From positions 1 through 64,000 of the forward strand of contig JAGLUW010000026.1 in the NCBI GenBank assembly GCA_023134145.1: a DNA stretch of 64,000 nt, read 5' to 3'. The notes under the pieces are model-generated. The model had not been told where the DNA came from. It searched no databases and saw only the letters and a list, made by a program, of their open reading frames with translations. Positions 24,091 through 34,305 of the stretch are shown here, one piece after another. Position 1 is the first letter of the stretch; each line of letters opens with the position of its first letter. Source of the stretch: Sulfuriflexus sp. (lineage in GTDB: Bacteria > Pseudomonadota > Gammaproteobacteria > AKS1). Made by a program: the position numbers and the translations under genes.

Positions 24091-25986
24091 ATGTTGAGGC
24101 TTGAACAATTATCCCTACGCCGTGGTGTCCGTGAATTACTGCATGATGTGACCTGCACGATCCATGCTGGCCAAAAGGTGGGAATTACTGGTGCCAATGG
24201 CACGGGTAAATCGAGCCTGTTTGCGCTCATTCGAGGCGAACTTCATGCCGATGGTGGTGATATTTCGATTATCCCCGGTACGGTGATTGCGCATGTTGCA
24301 CAAGAGACACCGGCAACCGGCATGGCGGCGATTGAGTACGTCTTGGATGGTGATCTTGAGCTACGTAAGCTGGAGAAAAAGCTACAACAGGCAGAAGAAA
24401 ATCATGATGGTGGCCAATTAGCAGAGTTGTATGCCGCATTAGATACTATTCATGGCCATACTGCTCGTAGTCGAGCTGGGCGCTTATTACATGGTTTGGG
24501 CTTTACCGCGAAACAAGAAGAATTACCTGTAGATAATTTCTCGGGTGGTTGGCGTATGCGTTTGAACCTTGCGCAAGCCTTGATGTGTCGTTCTGACTTA
24601 CTCCTATTAGATGAACCCACTAACCATCTCGATTTAGATGCTGTGATTTGGTTAGAAGGTTGGCTGCGAAATTACGAAGGAACGTTACTGCTGATATCTC
24701 ATGACCGAGATTTCCTCGATACGGTCGCAACGCATATTGGCCATATTGATCAAACAACATTAACCGTCTACACAGGTAATTATTCGGCCTTTGAAGTGCG
24801 CCGCGCTGAACAGTTGTCCCATCAACAAGCAGCTTATGTTCGCCAGCAACGTGAAATTGCGCACATGCAAAAGTTTGTTGATCGTTTTCGAGCCAAAGCG
24901 ACTAAGGCGCGTCAGGCACAAAGTCGGGTTAAAGCACTCGAGCGTATGACGATTATTAATCAAGCGCATGTTGATTCGCCATTTAATTTCCATTTCAGAC
25001 CGGCAGATGAAGTGCCCAACCCCTTGCTCAAGATGGAGCAGGTCACGATTGGTTATGACAACACGCCGATACTTGAAAAAGTGAAATTAATAATTGGTGA
25101 AGGTGACCGTATTGGTTTGCTTGGCCATAATGGTGCGGGTAAATCGACTTTAATTAAATTTATTGCCGGTGAGCTGCAAGCCTTGTCGGGTAAAAGTCAG
25201 TTCGCCAGTGCGACTAAGATTGGTTACTTTGCTCAGCACCAATTAGAACAACTTGATCCACAAGCTAGTCCTTTATTGCATTTGCAACGCCTAGATAAAA
25301 AAGCCAGTGAACAAGACTTACGAAATTACTTAGGTGGTTTTGCCTTTAATGGCGATATGGCCACCGCAGCTGTTGCACCTTTTTCGGGTGGCGAGAAAGC
25401 ACGCTTGGTATTAGCGCTATTGGTATATCAAAAACCAAACTTATTACTTTTAGATGAACCGACTAACCATTTGGATTTAGAGATGCGCCATGCCTTGTCG
25501 GTTGCTTTGCAAGAGTTTGAAGGCGCGTTGGTTGTTGTCTCGCATGATCGGCATTTATTAAAAACCGTTACCGATACCTTGTTATTGGTTGCAGATGGTA
25601 AGGTTGAAACCTTTGATGGTGATCTGGATGACTATCGCCAATGGCTCAAAGAACAAAATCGACAGCAAGCTTCGAACAGCGATATAAGTACGAAAGAACC
25701 GACACAAGACAATCGTAAGCAGCAACGCCAGACTGCCGCCGAGCAGCGCAAGTTAACTCAACCTTTGAGAAACAAGATAAAGAAATGTGAGAAGTTAATG
25801 GGCTCTTTGTCAAAAGATAAAGAGAAGTTAGAGCAACAACTCGCTGACAATGACCTTTACAGCAAGGCTAATAAACAAAAGCTCAAAGACCTGTTAGAAC
25901 AACAAGCAAGCATCTGTAAAAACCTTGCAGAAGCAGAGGAAGAGTGGATGATGGCGAGTGAAGAGTTAGAGATTATTCAAGAATAA
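24091..25986 (+). CDS. yheS: ABC-F ATPase YheS
   Basis: A 631-residue cytoplasmic ABC-F protein with two ATP-binding cassettes and no membrane segments. Walker A GANGTGKS (about 33) and GHNGAGKS (about 347); signature motifs FSGGWRMR and FSGGEKAR; Walker [14 protein letters not shown] in both halves. The linker between them is basic and helical. The last 90 residues form a Gln/Lys/Glu-rich coiled coil, as in YheS/Uup. ABC-F proteins bind the ribosomal E site and relieve stalled translation. The preceding base composition and a 108-base divergent gap give its promoter. Confidence 0.93.
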   Translation: MLRLEQLSLRRGVRELLHDVTCTIHAGQKVGITGANGTGKSSLFALIRGELHADGGDISIIPGTVIAHVAQETPATGMAAIEYVLDGDLELRKLEKKLQQAEENHDGGQLAELYAALDTIHGHTARSRAGRLLHGLGFTAKQEELPVDNFSGGWRMRLNLAQALMCRSDLLLLDEPTNHLDLDAVIWLEGWLRNYEGTLLLISHDRDFLDTVATHIGHIDQTTLTVYTGNYSAFEVRRAEQLSHQQAAYVRQQREIAHMQKFVDRFRAKATKARQAQSRVKALERMTIINQAHVDSPFNFHFRPADEVPNPLLKMEQVTIGYDNTPILEKVKLIIGEGDRIGLLGHNGAGKSTLIKFIAGELQALSGKSQFASATKIGYFAQHQLEQLDPQASPLLHLQRLDKKASEQDLRNYLGGFAFNGDMATAAVAPFSGGEKARLVLALLVYQKPNLLLLDEPTNHLDLEMRHALSVALQEFEGALVVVSHDRHLLKTVTDTLLLVADGKVETFDGDLDDYRQWLKEQNRQQASNSDISTKEPTQDNRKQQRQTAAEQRKLTQPLRNKIKKCEKLMGSLSKDKEKLEQQLADNDLYSKANKQKLKDLLEQQASICKNLAEAEEEWMMASEELEIIQE

Positions 25987-26030
25987 ATATTCACTGAATG
26001 AGTTTTTTAGATTAGAATAGTCCGTAATAT

Positions 26031-26366
26031 ATGAAAACCGAATTACCACAAGAAAAAAAGATTACCGCTGAATGCCGAGTTGAAGGCGGTTGCCTTGGCC
26101 CCGTTGGTGATGACTATGTGGATGGTTTTTGTAATTTTGCCAAGGATGAATTGGCTTTTGTTTATGCGCACATCGTTAATTGGCAGATTGTTCCAAGACG
26201 AGATAAGTCGTTATCTGAAATGCAGTATAAAGTAGCTAATAAAAACTTATCCAAAAATCAGGCTAAAAAATATTTTGAATTATTTGGTGAAGATATTAAT
26301 GAATTCGAGTCATTACTAGACGATAAGTTGATTGCATTAATTGAGCAGTACATGAGCAAGCAATAA
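26031..26366 (+). CDS. Conserved hypothetical protein
   Basis: An 111-residue soluble protein that I do not assign to a named family. The N-terminal third has three cysteines (ECRVEGGCLGP, GFCNFA), which could bind metal; the rest is charged and helical (NLSKNQAKKYFELFG) and ends in EQYMSKQ. There is no signal peptide. It follows yheS by 44 bases on the same strand and may share its transcript. The ribosome site is weak. Confidence 0.7.
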   Translation: MKTELPQEKKITAECRVEGGCLGPVGDDYVDGFCNFAKDELAFVYAHIVNWQIVPRRDKSLSEMQYKVANKNLSKNQAKKYFELFGEDINEFESLLDDKLIALIEQYMSKQ

Positions 26367-26486
26367 TAGTATGAAAAATTATTTATTTATATTTTTTAAG
26401 GTAAAGAAAAAATATCGCTAAGTTAGTATCATTAAAGAGTACCAAAAACTGGGGCAGGTGTTAGATTGCTCAAGGAGTGATGCGGA

Positions 26487-27278
26487 ATGAAGCTTTCAAA
26501 TTTAATTATAATTACTCTTTTTCTGTTTGTTTCGGTGAATGTAAATGCCGCCGAACTTGTTACACTGAACACAAGACCTGACGTTGAACAAAAATTTATC
26601 CTAATCAAACCAGCTGCACCCGTAGCCAGCGTTATACTTTTTGCAGGAGGAAGTGGCACTCTGAATTTGTCATCTTCTTCTGGTGACCCCACTATAAATA
26701 AGAAAAATAATAATTTTTTGGTGAGAACCAGAGAACTATTTGCAAGCCATGATTTTTTGGTGGCGGTCGTTGACGCGCCCTCCGATCATGGTTCAAGGAA
26801 AGGAATGTTTGGTGGCTTTAGAAATAGCATGGAGCACGTTGAAGATATAGATCATGTTATTCGTTATCTACGGGAAATCGCTGACGTCCCAGTCTGGATG
26901 GTAGGCACAAGTCGAGGAACCGAATCAGTGACTAACCTTGCCATTAACTCTAGTCAAAAACCGGATGGATTGATTCTCACTGCGAGCATGTCAGTTCCTA
27001 ATGCCAAAGGCACACCAGTGACTGATATGGATCTGGATAGAATAATGATCCCGACATTGGTTGTCACTCATAGTAAAGATGGTTGCTGGGTGACACCGCC
27101 TGAAGGAGCCAAAGAAATTGCGGATGGTCTAATTAATTCGAAGAAGCTAGAAGTAAAAATATTTAGTGGTGGTGACATGCCTATATCAAAACCATGTAAA
27201 GCCAGATCATATCATGGGTTTCTTGGTATAGATGATGAGGTGGTCAGTTTCATTGCTGGTTTCATTAAGTCTAATTAA
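26487..27278 (+). CDS. Secreted alpha/beta hydrolase-like protein
   Basis: A 263-residue exported protein: signal peptide at residues 1-21 (MKLSNLIIITLFLFVSVNVN, cleavage after NAA), then an alpha/beta-hydrolase core. VILFAGGSGTLNL is the oxyanion strand, GTSRGTES (about 138) the nucleophile elbow with Ser, THSKDGCW (about 193) carries the acid, and YHGFLGID near the end the His. Two cysteines may form a disulfide in the periplasm. The substrate is unknown. AAGGAG lies 9 bases upstream of the start. It stands alone between yheS and the hybrid kinase. Confidence 0.82.
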   Translation: MKLSNLIIITLFLFVSVNVNAAELVTLNTRPDVEQKFILIKPAAPVASVILFAGGSGTLNLSSSSGDPTINKKNNNFLVRTRELFASHDFLVAVVDAPSDHGSRKGMFGGFRNSMEHVEDIDHVIRYLREIADVPVWMVGTSRGTESVTNLAINSSQKPDGLILTASMSVPNAKGTPVTDMDLDRIMIPTLVVTHSKDGCWVTPPEGAKEIADGLINSKKLEVKIFSGGDMPISKPCKARSYHGFLGIDDEVVSFIAGFIKSN

Positions 27279-27421
27279 ACTGAATGTTAGGTATATTATG
27301 AAATTAATCGTTGGCAACGTATGCCGTTAAATATTCTTGGTACTGCTTTTTTATCAATGTTTGCTTACATTAGAACTGTTAACCATTTATTCCTGATACT
27401 TCTAAAAATTTAACATTTGTT

Positions 27422-27472
27422 TTCACCAAATTCACCAAATTGTCACTATATTTTATATGGTGAAGGTATAAT
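27422..27472 (+). promoter_or_regulatory. Candidate operator and -10 of the hybrid kinase gene
   Basis: TTCACCAAA occurs twice in tandem (27422-27430 and 27431-27439), and the inverse TGGTGAA lies at 27458-27464, immediately before a consensus TATAAT at 27467-27472. This arrangement suggests a regulated promoter 88 bases before the kinase ATG. No clear -35 at the right distance. Confidence 0.45.
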
Positions 27473-27559
27473 TAGTACGGTTTTGCGTACAAAATACTCA
27501 ATTTCTATAATGTAGCGAAGGCTAAAATACCCTCTTTTAAAAGTGGATTATTCAATTAC

Positions 27560-30409
27560 ATGTTACGACTAATACAAAGAATGCATGTCATTCTCACCGG
27601 CGTTTTGTTCCTCGTATTATTGCCCATAAATACGCTGCTCTACGCAGAGCCTGTGGATTCGCTGTCCAGTCCAAGGGCTTCGTTCACTGGGCTTACCATC
27701 GCCTCAAGCAACAACTTCCCGCCCATCAATCTGTTGGATGAAAATAGTCAGCTGCAGGGTTTTGCTAGTGACATTTCTAATGCCGTTGCCAAGCAGATGG
27801 GTGTCGAAGTCCGTCATATCCACAGTTCACGCTGGACCGAGGTTCTTGCCTGGCTGGATAGTGGGCAAGCCGACCTGATTCATGACGCTGGCTATACTAG
27901 GGAACGCGAGAGCTTCCTGGATTTCAGCGACCCCATTATCGAAATGTCGGAAGTGATTTTTGTGCGGGAAAGCCAGTACGACGTTCATAATCTGGATTCA
28001 CTGAAGGGAAAAAAGGTCGCCTGCGTTAATAAGCATATTACTCACTTACACCTGCAACGCATCCCGGAGATCAACTGTCATGTCGTTAACACCCCGACCG
28101 AAGGTCTGGCAGCATTGATCAGCGGCTCAGTCGATGCCTTTGTTTACCCTGAGCAGATCGTTCAATACTTGGCGCAGGATTTACAGTTATCCGATCACAT
28201 TAAAATCACCGGAACGCCACTGCATCGCCTTAGCTGGTCGATGACAGTCAAGAAAGGCAACCAGCAGCTGCTCGAACAATTAAATCAGGGTATTGCGGCT
28301 ATCAAACGTTCGGGACAATACAAGCAAATCTATGACAAATGGTTTGGTAGAAAAATTCTCGCAGGATATAGCACCAAAGAGCTCTTTCTATTTAGCACTT
28401 TGGGTAGCATCATTTCCATCTTACTGGGGCTGATGCTCGGTCTCGCTATCTATACAAGGAAACTGCGCAGGACTTTTCGTCATCTCAAAGAAAGTGAAGA
28501 CAAATACCACAGCCTGATCGATAAACTTCCTCAGCGTGTTTTTCTCAAAGACATAGAATTGAACTATATATCTTGCAACAAACAATACGCGGATGATCTA
28601 GGTATCTCGCCGCGAGAGATTGCAGGTAAAAATGATTTCGATTTTCATCCGGAAAATGCCGCAGAATATCAGCGGGGTGACCGTGAGGTGATGGAGGCCG
28701 ATGAGTCCATTGAGTTTGAGGAATACTACGTTGATGATGGCAAAGAAGGTGTCATTCAAACCACCAAGATTCCCATGCATGATGATACAGGCAAGGTAAA
28801 TGGTGTCCTGGGCATCTTCTGGGACATCACCGAGCAGAAACAACTGCAGGAAGAAATATCGAGGATGTTGCGTGAATATACTGCCGTTACTGACACCGTA
28901 CCTGATGTGCTCTACAAACTGGACACTGTTGGCAACATTGTTTGGTGTAACAAACAATTTGAAAACATCACCGGCCTCAGCAAAGAGCAAATAATCGGTG
29001 TCAGCGCCTTGCAGCATTTTCCAGAGCCTGAAAGAAATGAGGTTTTTGAAGCTATTTCCAAAGTTTTTGAAACAGGTTTTGCGCGTGTTGAGGCTCACTT
29101 TATCACCCAGTCTGGCGAAGTCCTCTACGATTTTAATGGCGCAAAATTGTTTGATGATAAAGGCAATGTTATTGGTCTGACGGGAGTAGGTCGTGACATC
29201 AGTAAGGAAAAAGCAGCGGAAATCAAACAAGAAAAATTGCAACAACAGCTGCAACAGGCACAAAAGATGGAGGCTATCGGACAGCTTACCGGTGGTATTG
29301 CCCACGACTTCAATAACATGCTGGCCAGCATTCTTGGTTACAGCGAACTTGCCTTAAAACGGGAGACGAAGAATAAAAACAGCAAGACCGCCGGTTACCT
29401 GCAAGAAGTTATCGATGCTGGTGAACGGGCCTCGGGACTCATCAGACAGATGCTCACCTTCAGTCGCGGCGCCCAGGGTGAAATGAAACCATTATTGTTA
29501 AATGAGCAGCTGCATGACACCGTGAAAATGCTGCGCCCGATATTACCTAGTAGCATAGAATTAAAGATGGAAATTGATAACGATGTTCCCGCCATCATGG
29601 GTGACGCTGTTCAGCTACAACAGCTACTGACCAATTTATGTATCAATGCCCGTGATGCGATGATGGGGCAGGGGCACATGACTCTTAAGCTTGAGTTACA
29701 AAAAAATATTTCCGTCGTCTGCAATTCGTGCCATGAGTCGGTCATTGGAGACTTTGTAGTTATCACAGTGCAGGATTCTGGGCATGGTATCCCCGACAAG
29801 GTGTTGGACAGAATTTTTGAGCCCTTTGTCACTACCAAGGCCGTTGGCAAGGGCTCGGGTATGGGGCTGGCAATGGTGCATGGCATTGTGCACGAACATG
29901 GTGGTCACATCACGGTGCAATCCAGTGTCGAAACAGGCACTCTTTTTCAGGTATTTTTCCCCTTCCCAGAAACTACGCCACTTATCAATGAGTCCAGCGC
30001 TACAAGCTATACGCCTGCTTCCGCACATCAGGCCAACAAATATCACCTTTTAGTGGTTGATGATGAGCCTACAGTGATGGAGATGCTTAAAGAGCTACTG
30101 ATAGTTCAGGGTTATGAGGTGACAGGAATTGCCGACAGCCACAAAGCGTTGGCACTATTTAATGAAGACCCAGAACAATTTGATATGATAATCACGGATC
30201 AAACCATGCCCGGTATCACTGGTGCCGAGATGGCGAAAGCGATGTTGCTATTGCAACCGGATTTACCCATCATCCTGTGTACCGGCTACAGTGAGCACAT
30301 TGATGAAAAAAGCTCAGAGATGATCGGTATCCGTGCCTTCTTGACTAAACCGCTGGATATGGTTCGTTTTCTGACACTGGTGGAACAACATATCAACACC
30401 AGATCTTAA
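27560..30409 (+). CDS. BvgS-like hybrid sensor histidine kinase
   Basis: A 949-residue membrane hybrid kinase. Order: N-terminal membrane/signal segment (8-30), a periplasmic SBP_bac_3 sensor domain (about 45-270; [20 protein letters not shown]), TM (about 275-298), PAS (about 310-430), PAS (about 435-555), HisKA with [15 protein letters not shown] (about 585), HATPase (about 690-810; [17 protein letters not shown]) and a C-terminal receiver (about 830-945, Asp in [10 protein letters not shown]). A CxxC pair (VVCNSCHE) sits inside the ATPase domain. The receiver is the last domain; no HPt domain or separate regulator is adjacent, so the output partner lies elsewhere. By eye its DNA is GC-richer than its neighbours. 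Confidence 0.93.
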   Translation: MLRLIQRMHVILTGVLFLVLLPINTLLYAEPVDSLSSPRASFTGLTIASSNNFPPINLLDENSQLQGFASDISNAVAKQMGVEVRHIHSSRWTEVLAWLDSGQADLIHDAGYTRERESFLDFSDPIIEMSEVIFVRESQYDVHNLDSLKGKKVACVNKHITHLHLQRIPEINCHVVNTPTEGLAALISGSVDAFVYPEQIVQYLAQDLQLSDHIKITGTPLHRLSWSMTVKKGNQQLLEQLNQGIAAIKRSGQYKQIYDKWFGRKILAGYSTKELFLFSTLGSIISILLGLMLGLAIYTRKLRRTFRHLKESEDKYHSLIDKLPQRVFLKDIELNYISCNKQYADDLGISPREIAGKNDFDFHPENAAEYQRGDREVMEADESIEFEEYYVDDGKEGVIQTTKIPMHDDTGKVNGVLGIFWDITEQKQLQEEISRMLREYTAVTDTVPDVLYKLDTVGNIVWCNKQFENITGLSKEQIIGVSALQHFPEPERNEVFEAISKVFETGFARVEAHFITQSGEVLYDFNGAKLFDDKGNVIGLTGVGRDISKEKAAEIKQEKLQQQLQQAQKMEAIGQLTGGIAHDFNNMLASILGYSELALKRETKNKNSKTAGYLQEVIDAGERASGLIRQMLTFSRGAQGEMKPLLLNEQLHDTVKMLRPILPSSIELKMEIDNDVPAIMGDAVQLQQLLTNLCINARDAMMGQGHMTLKLELQKNISVVCNSCHESVIGDFVVITVQDSGHGIPDKVLDRIFEPFVTTKAVGKGSGMGLAMVHGIVHEHGGHITVQSSVETGTLFQVFFPFPETTPLINESSATSYTPASAHQANKYHLLVVDDEPTVMEMLKELLIVQGYEVTGIADSHKALALFNEDPEQFDMIITDQTMPGITGAEMAKAMLLLQPDLPIILCTGYSEHIDEKSSEMIGIRAFLTKPLDMVRFLTLVEQHINTRS

Positions 30410-30445
30410 GGTGTGTATGCTTGAGTTATTATTCCTTAGCGAGTT

Positions 30446-30796
30446 ATGTTCATGAAAAAGGTACTTATTTATGCCTTTTTAGCATTTGCTGTTTTTAAAG
30501 GTTATGAACATTATAATGCCTCGTCTGTTGAGCCTTTGTATGCAGGCCCTTATGTGGCGGTGTATGGTCGAAATACCTGCAGCTTCACACGAAATATGCG
30601 AAAAGACCTGGCTACAAAGGGTATTAGTGTCCGTTATTTTATTGTCGATGATAAACAGGTTGCTGATGAGCTGCACAAACGAATGAGGGCATCTGGAATA
30701 TCTACACGTAGATACAACTTGCCAGTTGTTGATGTCAGTGGAAAGTTATATGTAAGGCCAACGCTTGAAAAGGTATTGGCAGAATATCGAAAATAA
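30446..30796 (+). CDS. Membrane-anchored glutaredoxin-like protein with CxxT
   Basis: A 116-residue protein: one N-terminal membrane segment (about 3-19), then a thioredoxin/glutaredoxin-like domain facing the periplasm. The active-site position reads YGRNTCSFTRNMRKDL, CSFT in place of CxxC, so only one thiol is present; LPVVDVSGKLYVRPT has the cis-Pro. Monothiol proteins of this type may act on glutathionylated or persulfidated partners (inference). A second ATG at 30452 is an equally possible start. It is 36 bases after the kinase gene. Confidence 0.78.
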   Translation: MFMKKVLIYAFLAFAVFKGYEHYNASSVEPLYAGPYVAVYGRNTCSFTRNMRKDLATKGISVRYFIVDDKQVADELHKRMRASGISTRRYNLPVVDVSGKLYVRPTLEKVLAEYRK

Positions 30797-30821
30797 TATT
30801 GTTATATTTTAGGATTTAAAT

Positions 30822-31043
30822 ATGAAGTGGTTAGATAAATTACCGTGGTTCATGATTATTGTTTTTGCAGTGACAATTGGCCTTGCGCCGTTTGCACCTG
30901 AACCTCATGTGATCGAAAAGTTAAAAATGTTATCAGCGGGTAATTTAGCCCGGCCAATTGATATATTTGATTTGCTGATGCATAGTTCGCCGTGGATATT
31001 GATTGTGCTGAAGAGTATTAGGCAGTTTTCTGTAAAGAGATAA
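30822..31043 (+). CDS. Small membrane protein
   Basis: A 73-residue protein with two hydrophobic segments (about 8-24 and 52-65). The pattern MKWLDKLPWFMIIV, APFAPEPHVIEKLKML and PIDIFDLLMHSSPW matches a small family commonly labelled 'RND transporter' in databases although it is far too short to be one. It lies 25 bases after the glutaredoxin-like gene and 17 before the dehydrogenase gene, so all three are probably co-transcribed. Function unknown. Confidence 0.75.
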   Translation: MKWLDKLPWFMIIVFAVTIGLAPFAPEPHVIEKLKMLSAGNLARPIDIFDLLMHSSPWILIVLKSIRQFSVKR

Positions 31044-31060
31044 TTTTCTTCATAAGGAAA

Positions 31061-32260
31061 ATGATGATGCGATTGAGTCTGATTGTTTTCTGCTTACTTT
31101 TTTCCGCTTATAGTTTAGCGGGAACGGCGAAGATTGATTACCAACAACAAGTCTTGGTATTACCTAGCGGCAAGGTTAGCGTCAGGATTCCTGTCGGCAT
31201 GCAGCTTGAGCTACTCACCGATGAAATGAATAGTCCGCGTTTACTCACGTTCATTAAAAACGGTGATCTTTTTGCGGGTTCCCGTTCGGGTAATGTTTAT
31301 AGAATTACACCACCTTACACCCGTACCAAGGTGCTGATTAGCACCGGTGGTTATCCTCATAATGTCGCTTTTCGTGACAATGAAATCTTGATCGCAACAA
31401 CCGACGCTCTCTACCGTGCGCCTTATCGTCTAGGACAAAACACGGTTGAAGAAAACACACTGCGGTTAGTTGCAAAAATCCCCGGTGGGGGAGGGCATAA
31501 TAGTCGCACAGTTGGTATTGGCCCAGACAAGCGTGTTTATCTTAGTCTCGGTATTGCCGGTAATTGCAGCAATCAATATTTAGGTAAGCCGTATCCTTTT
31601 ACAGGTCGTCGTGGCGGCGTGGTGGTACTGGATGAGAGTGGTAAGCAACCACAGTGGCAAACCTTTGCTTCGGGTCTGCGTAATCCGGTTGGCTTTGATT
31701 GGCATCCTGATACGGGTGTAATGTATGCGAGCAACAATGGCCCGGATCACCTTGGTTTTGATCTCCCTCCTGAATATTTTTCTCGCCTTGAGCAAGATAC
31801 CTTTATGGGTATGCCTTGGTTTCAATATGACGGCAAGGTGCTACGTCGTGATGGTTGCATGAAAACTACACCACCTCTACCAGCCAGTGAAGTTACCTTG
31901 CCGGTGGCGACATTTCCCGCACGTAATGCACCGATGGGTGTGCATTTTATTCCTGCACATGGTTTAGATGCACGCTTCACAGGCGATGCGATTGTGGCCC
32001 TGAAAGGTTCTTGGGGCACTCAGCCATCGGGTGGCTTCTATGGTGACGCAGCCACGCGACGCGAGCCCAAGTTGGTGGTGGTGAGATTCAAGGATGGCGA
32101 AGCTCAGCGGGTTGATGATTTGGTGACAGGTTTTCAATTGGAAGGTGGCAGTCGTTGGGCTCGACCGGTCGGATTGGCGACAGGGCCGGATGGAGCGCTT
32201 TATTTTACCAGTGACAGCGGGGTTAATGGCTTGTTTCGACTGAAGAAAATAGCAAAGTAA
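31061..32260 (+). CDS. Periplasmic PQQ-type sugar (sorbosone) dehydrogenase-like protein
   Basis: A 399-residue exported beta-propeller protein. Signal peptide at residues 1-20 (SLAG). The propeller has the repeated blades of the glucose/sorbosone dehydrogenase family, for example GGGGHNSRTVGIGPDKRVYLSLG, FASGLRNPVGFDWHP, NNGPDHLG and ATGPDGALYFTSDS. Members oxidise sugars with PQQ as cofactor in the periplasm. No PQQ biosynthesis gene is present in the window, so cofactor supply is unknown. The small membrane protein upstream is likely in the same operon. Confidence 0.85.
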   Translation: MMMRLSLIVFCLLFSAYSLAGTAKIDYQQQVLVLPSGKVSVRIPVGMQLELLTDEMNSPRLLTFIKNGDLFAGSRSGNVYRITPPYTRTKVLISTGGYPHNVAFRDNEILIATTDALYRAPYRLGQNTVEENTLRLVAKIPGGGGHNSRTVGIGPDKRVYLSLGIAGNCSNQYLGKPYPFTGRRGGVVVLDESGKQPQWQTFASGLRNPVGFDWHPDTGVMYASNNGPDHLGFDLPPEYFSRLEQDTFMGMPWFQYDGKVLRRDGCMKTTPPLPASEVTLPVATFPARNAPMGVHFIPAHGLDARFTGDAIVALKGSWGTQPSGGFYGDAATRREPKLVVVRFKDGEAQRVDDLVTGFQLEGGSRWARPVGLATGPDGALYFTSDSGVNGLFRLKKIAK

Positions 32261-32355
32261 GCCTGTCATGGGGTGAAATTACAGCCAAGTAGAATCGGGT
32301 TGTGGTATTATATGCCCCCTGTAAAAGACATAAATACCTCCCGGAGAATGAGAAC

Positions 32356-32892
32356 GTGGGCGATACAGTAGTAGGTTTAACCGATAAGAATTCCTTTACG
32401 AAGGAAGAAATCCTTCAATGTGGTCATGGCGAATTATTTGGTGAAGGCAATGCGCAATTACCGTTGCCACCGATGCTCATGTTTGATCGCATTACGCACA
32501 TCAGCGATGAAGGTGGGGAATACGGCAAGGGACAAATTGTTGCCGAGCTAGATATAAATCCTGATCTTTGGTTCTTTGATTGTCATTTCGAAGGTGATCC
32601 AGTTATGCCCGGTTGTTTAGGTTTGGATTCCATGTGGCAGTTGATTGGTTTTTTCCTTGGTTGGAAAGGTGGCCCAGGACGCGGTCGTGCACTTGGTGCA
32701 GGTGAAGTTAAATTTACCGGTCAAGTAACGCCAAAGAATAAAAAAGTAACCTACCGTATCGATTTGAAACGCGTCATTATGCGAAAATTGATCATGGGTA
32801 TTGCCGATGCCAGCATGGAAGTGGATGGTAAAGTTATTTATACAGCGAAGGATTTACGCGTAGGCTTATTTACATCGACTGAACAATTTTAA
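32356..32892 (+). CDS. fabA: 3-hydroxydecanoyl-ACP dehydratase/isomerase FabA
   Basis: A 178-residue enzyme that dehydrates 3-hydroxydecanoyl-ACP and isomerises the product to cis-3-decenoyl-ACP, starting unsaturated fatty acid synthesis. The active-site block [20 protein letters not shown] has the catalytic His and Asp. Similarity to E. coli FabA covers the whole length. I chose GTG at 32356 because GGAG lies 9 bases upstream and the N-terminus then matches the family; a longer frame adds 18 unrelated residues. fabB follows 11 bases later, the classic fabA-fabB pair. Confidence 0.96.
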   Translation: MGDTVVGLTDKNSFTKEEILQCGHGELFGEGNAQLPLPPMLMFDRITHISDEGGEYGKGQIVAELDINPDLWFFDCHFEGDPVMPGCLGLDSMWQLIGFFLGWKGGPGRGRALGAGEVKFTGQVTPKNKKVTYRIDLKRVIMRKLIMGIADASMEVDGKVIYTAKDLRVGLFTSTEQF

Positions 32893-32903
32893 GAGAGACT
32901 TGC

Positions 32904-34121
32904 ATGAGACGTGTAGTTATCACTGGGCTGGGCATTGTTTCCAGTATTGGCAATGACGCTAAAGAAGTTACCGAGTCTTTACGTGAAGGACGTTCGGGTA
33001 TTGAGTTTTCACAAGAATATGCTGACCTAGGTTTTCGTAGTCATGTGCATGCGCCAGTACATATAGACCTGAAAGAAAATATTGATCGTAAATTATTGCG
33101 TTTCATGGGCGATGCGGCTGCATTCAACTACATCGCGATGAAACAAGCGGTTGAAGATTCAGGTTTACCAGAAGAAGACGTATCAAATGTTCGTACTGGT
33201 CTGATTATGGGATCAGGTGGTGGTTCAAACGAGAACATCACTATTGCGACAGATACACTACGCGAGAAAGGCTTGAGAAAAATCGGCCCTTACATGGTGA
33301 CACGCACCATGGGTAGTACAACGTCGGCATGTTTATCGACAGCCTTTAAGATCAAGGGTATTAACTATTCTATTAGTTCTGCCTGTGCGACAAGTGCGCA
33401 TTGTATCGGTAATGCGCTTGAGCAAATCCAAATGGGTAAACAAGACGTAATGTTTGCCGGTGGTGGTGAAGAAGTGCATTGGAGCATGTCTGATTTATTT
33501 GATGCGATGGGCGCTCTCTCTTCAAAATATAATGATGCACCTGAAACAGCTTCACGTCCTTATGATGTGACTCGTGATGGTTTTGTGATTGCCGCCGGTG
33601 GCGGTTGTGTTGTGTTAGAAGAACTCGAACACGCCAAGGCACGTGGTGCAAAAATTTACGCTGAAGTTGTTGGTTACGGTGCGACTTCAGATGGCTACAA
33701 TATGGTTGCTCCATCTGGTGAAGGTGCGGTGCGTTGTATGCAGCAAGCGATGGCGACGGTCGATACGCCAATTGATTACATCAATGCTCATGGCACGAGT
33801 ACTCCAGCAGGTGATTTGAAAGAACTTGAAGCCGTGAAAGAAGTCTTTGGTGACAAGATTCCTGCAATCAGTTCGACTAAATCATTAACCGGTCATGCGC
33901 TTGGTGCGGCAGGTGTGAATGAAGCTATTTACTGTTTGTTAATGCAGCAAGAAGGTTTTATTAGCGCCACAGCCAATATCACTGAGTTAGATCCAGAAGC
34001 AGATGGCGTGCCTATTGTTCGTGAACGTCAAGATGACGCAACGTTAGATACGGTTATGTCGAATAGCTTTGGTTTCGGTGGTACTAACGCCACGCTGATA
34101 TTCAGCCGCTATAAAGACTAA
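32904..34121 (+). CDS. fabB: 3-oxoacyl-ACP synthase I FabB
   Basis: A 405-residue condensing enzyme acting with FabA in unsaturated fatty acid synthesis. Catalytic Cys in [16 protein letters not shown] (about 162), His in [11 protein letters not shown] (about 298) and His in TGHALGAAG (about 333) are all present, as is the C-terminal [12 protein letters not shown]. The sequence is full length. A DUF1289 remnant begins about 15 bases after the stop. Confidence 0.97.
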   Translation: MRRVVITGLGIVSSIGNDAKEVTESLREGRSGIEFSQEYADLGFRSHVHAPVHIDLKENIDRKLLRFMGDAAAFNYIAMKQAVEDSGLPEEDVSNVRTGLIMGSGGGSNENITIATDTLREKGLRKIGPYMVTRTMGSTTSACLSTAFKIKGINYSISSACATSAHCIGNALEQIQMGKQDVMFAGGGEEVHWSMSDLFDAMGALSSKYNDAPETASRPYDVTRDGFVIAAGGGCVVLEELEHAKARGAKIYAEVVGYGATSDGYNMVAPSGEGAVRCMQQAMATVDTPIDYINAHGTSTPAGDLKELEAVKEVFGDKIPAISSTKSLTGHALGAAGVNEAIYCLLMQQEGFISATANITELDPEADGVPIVRERQDDATLDTVMSNSFGFGGTNATLIFSRYKD

Positions 34122-34122
34122 A

Positions 34123-34305
34123 CGCGGTTCTCTTCCATCCCCCTGTGTCAGGAATTGCTGTCTTGATGAAGGTGATATTTGCATGGGGTGTTTTCGTCAT
34201 ATCGATGAAATCGTTCGTTGGGGCATGGCAGATGATGCTGAGCAGCAAGAAATCCTAGAAAAATCTAAACAGCGCCAGACATGTGCAGGGTCACGCCGCC
34301 AGTAA
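34123..34305 (+). pseudogene. DUF1289 (YdhL-like) small gene without a visible start
   Basis: In the +1 frame after the fabB stop an open frame encodes SPCVRNCCLDEGDICMGCFR then HIDEIVRWGMADDAEQQEIL, clearly the DUF1289 family (YdhL): the four-Cys core PC..C..IC..C, then the R..DE...W motif. No ATG, GTG or TTG precedes the first cysteine; the frame runs back into fabB until a stop at 34096. The only ATG (34183) falls in the middle of the cysteine motif. Either the start was lost, or an unusual start or frameshift from fabB is used. The boundaries of this entry are those of the recognisable family region. Confidence 0.6.

Noticed and set aside
28598-29305. 235-codon frame antisense to the hybrid kinase
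   Set aside because: It mirrors the PAS and HisKA coding sequence and has a low-complexity Leu/Phe composition typical of shadow frames.
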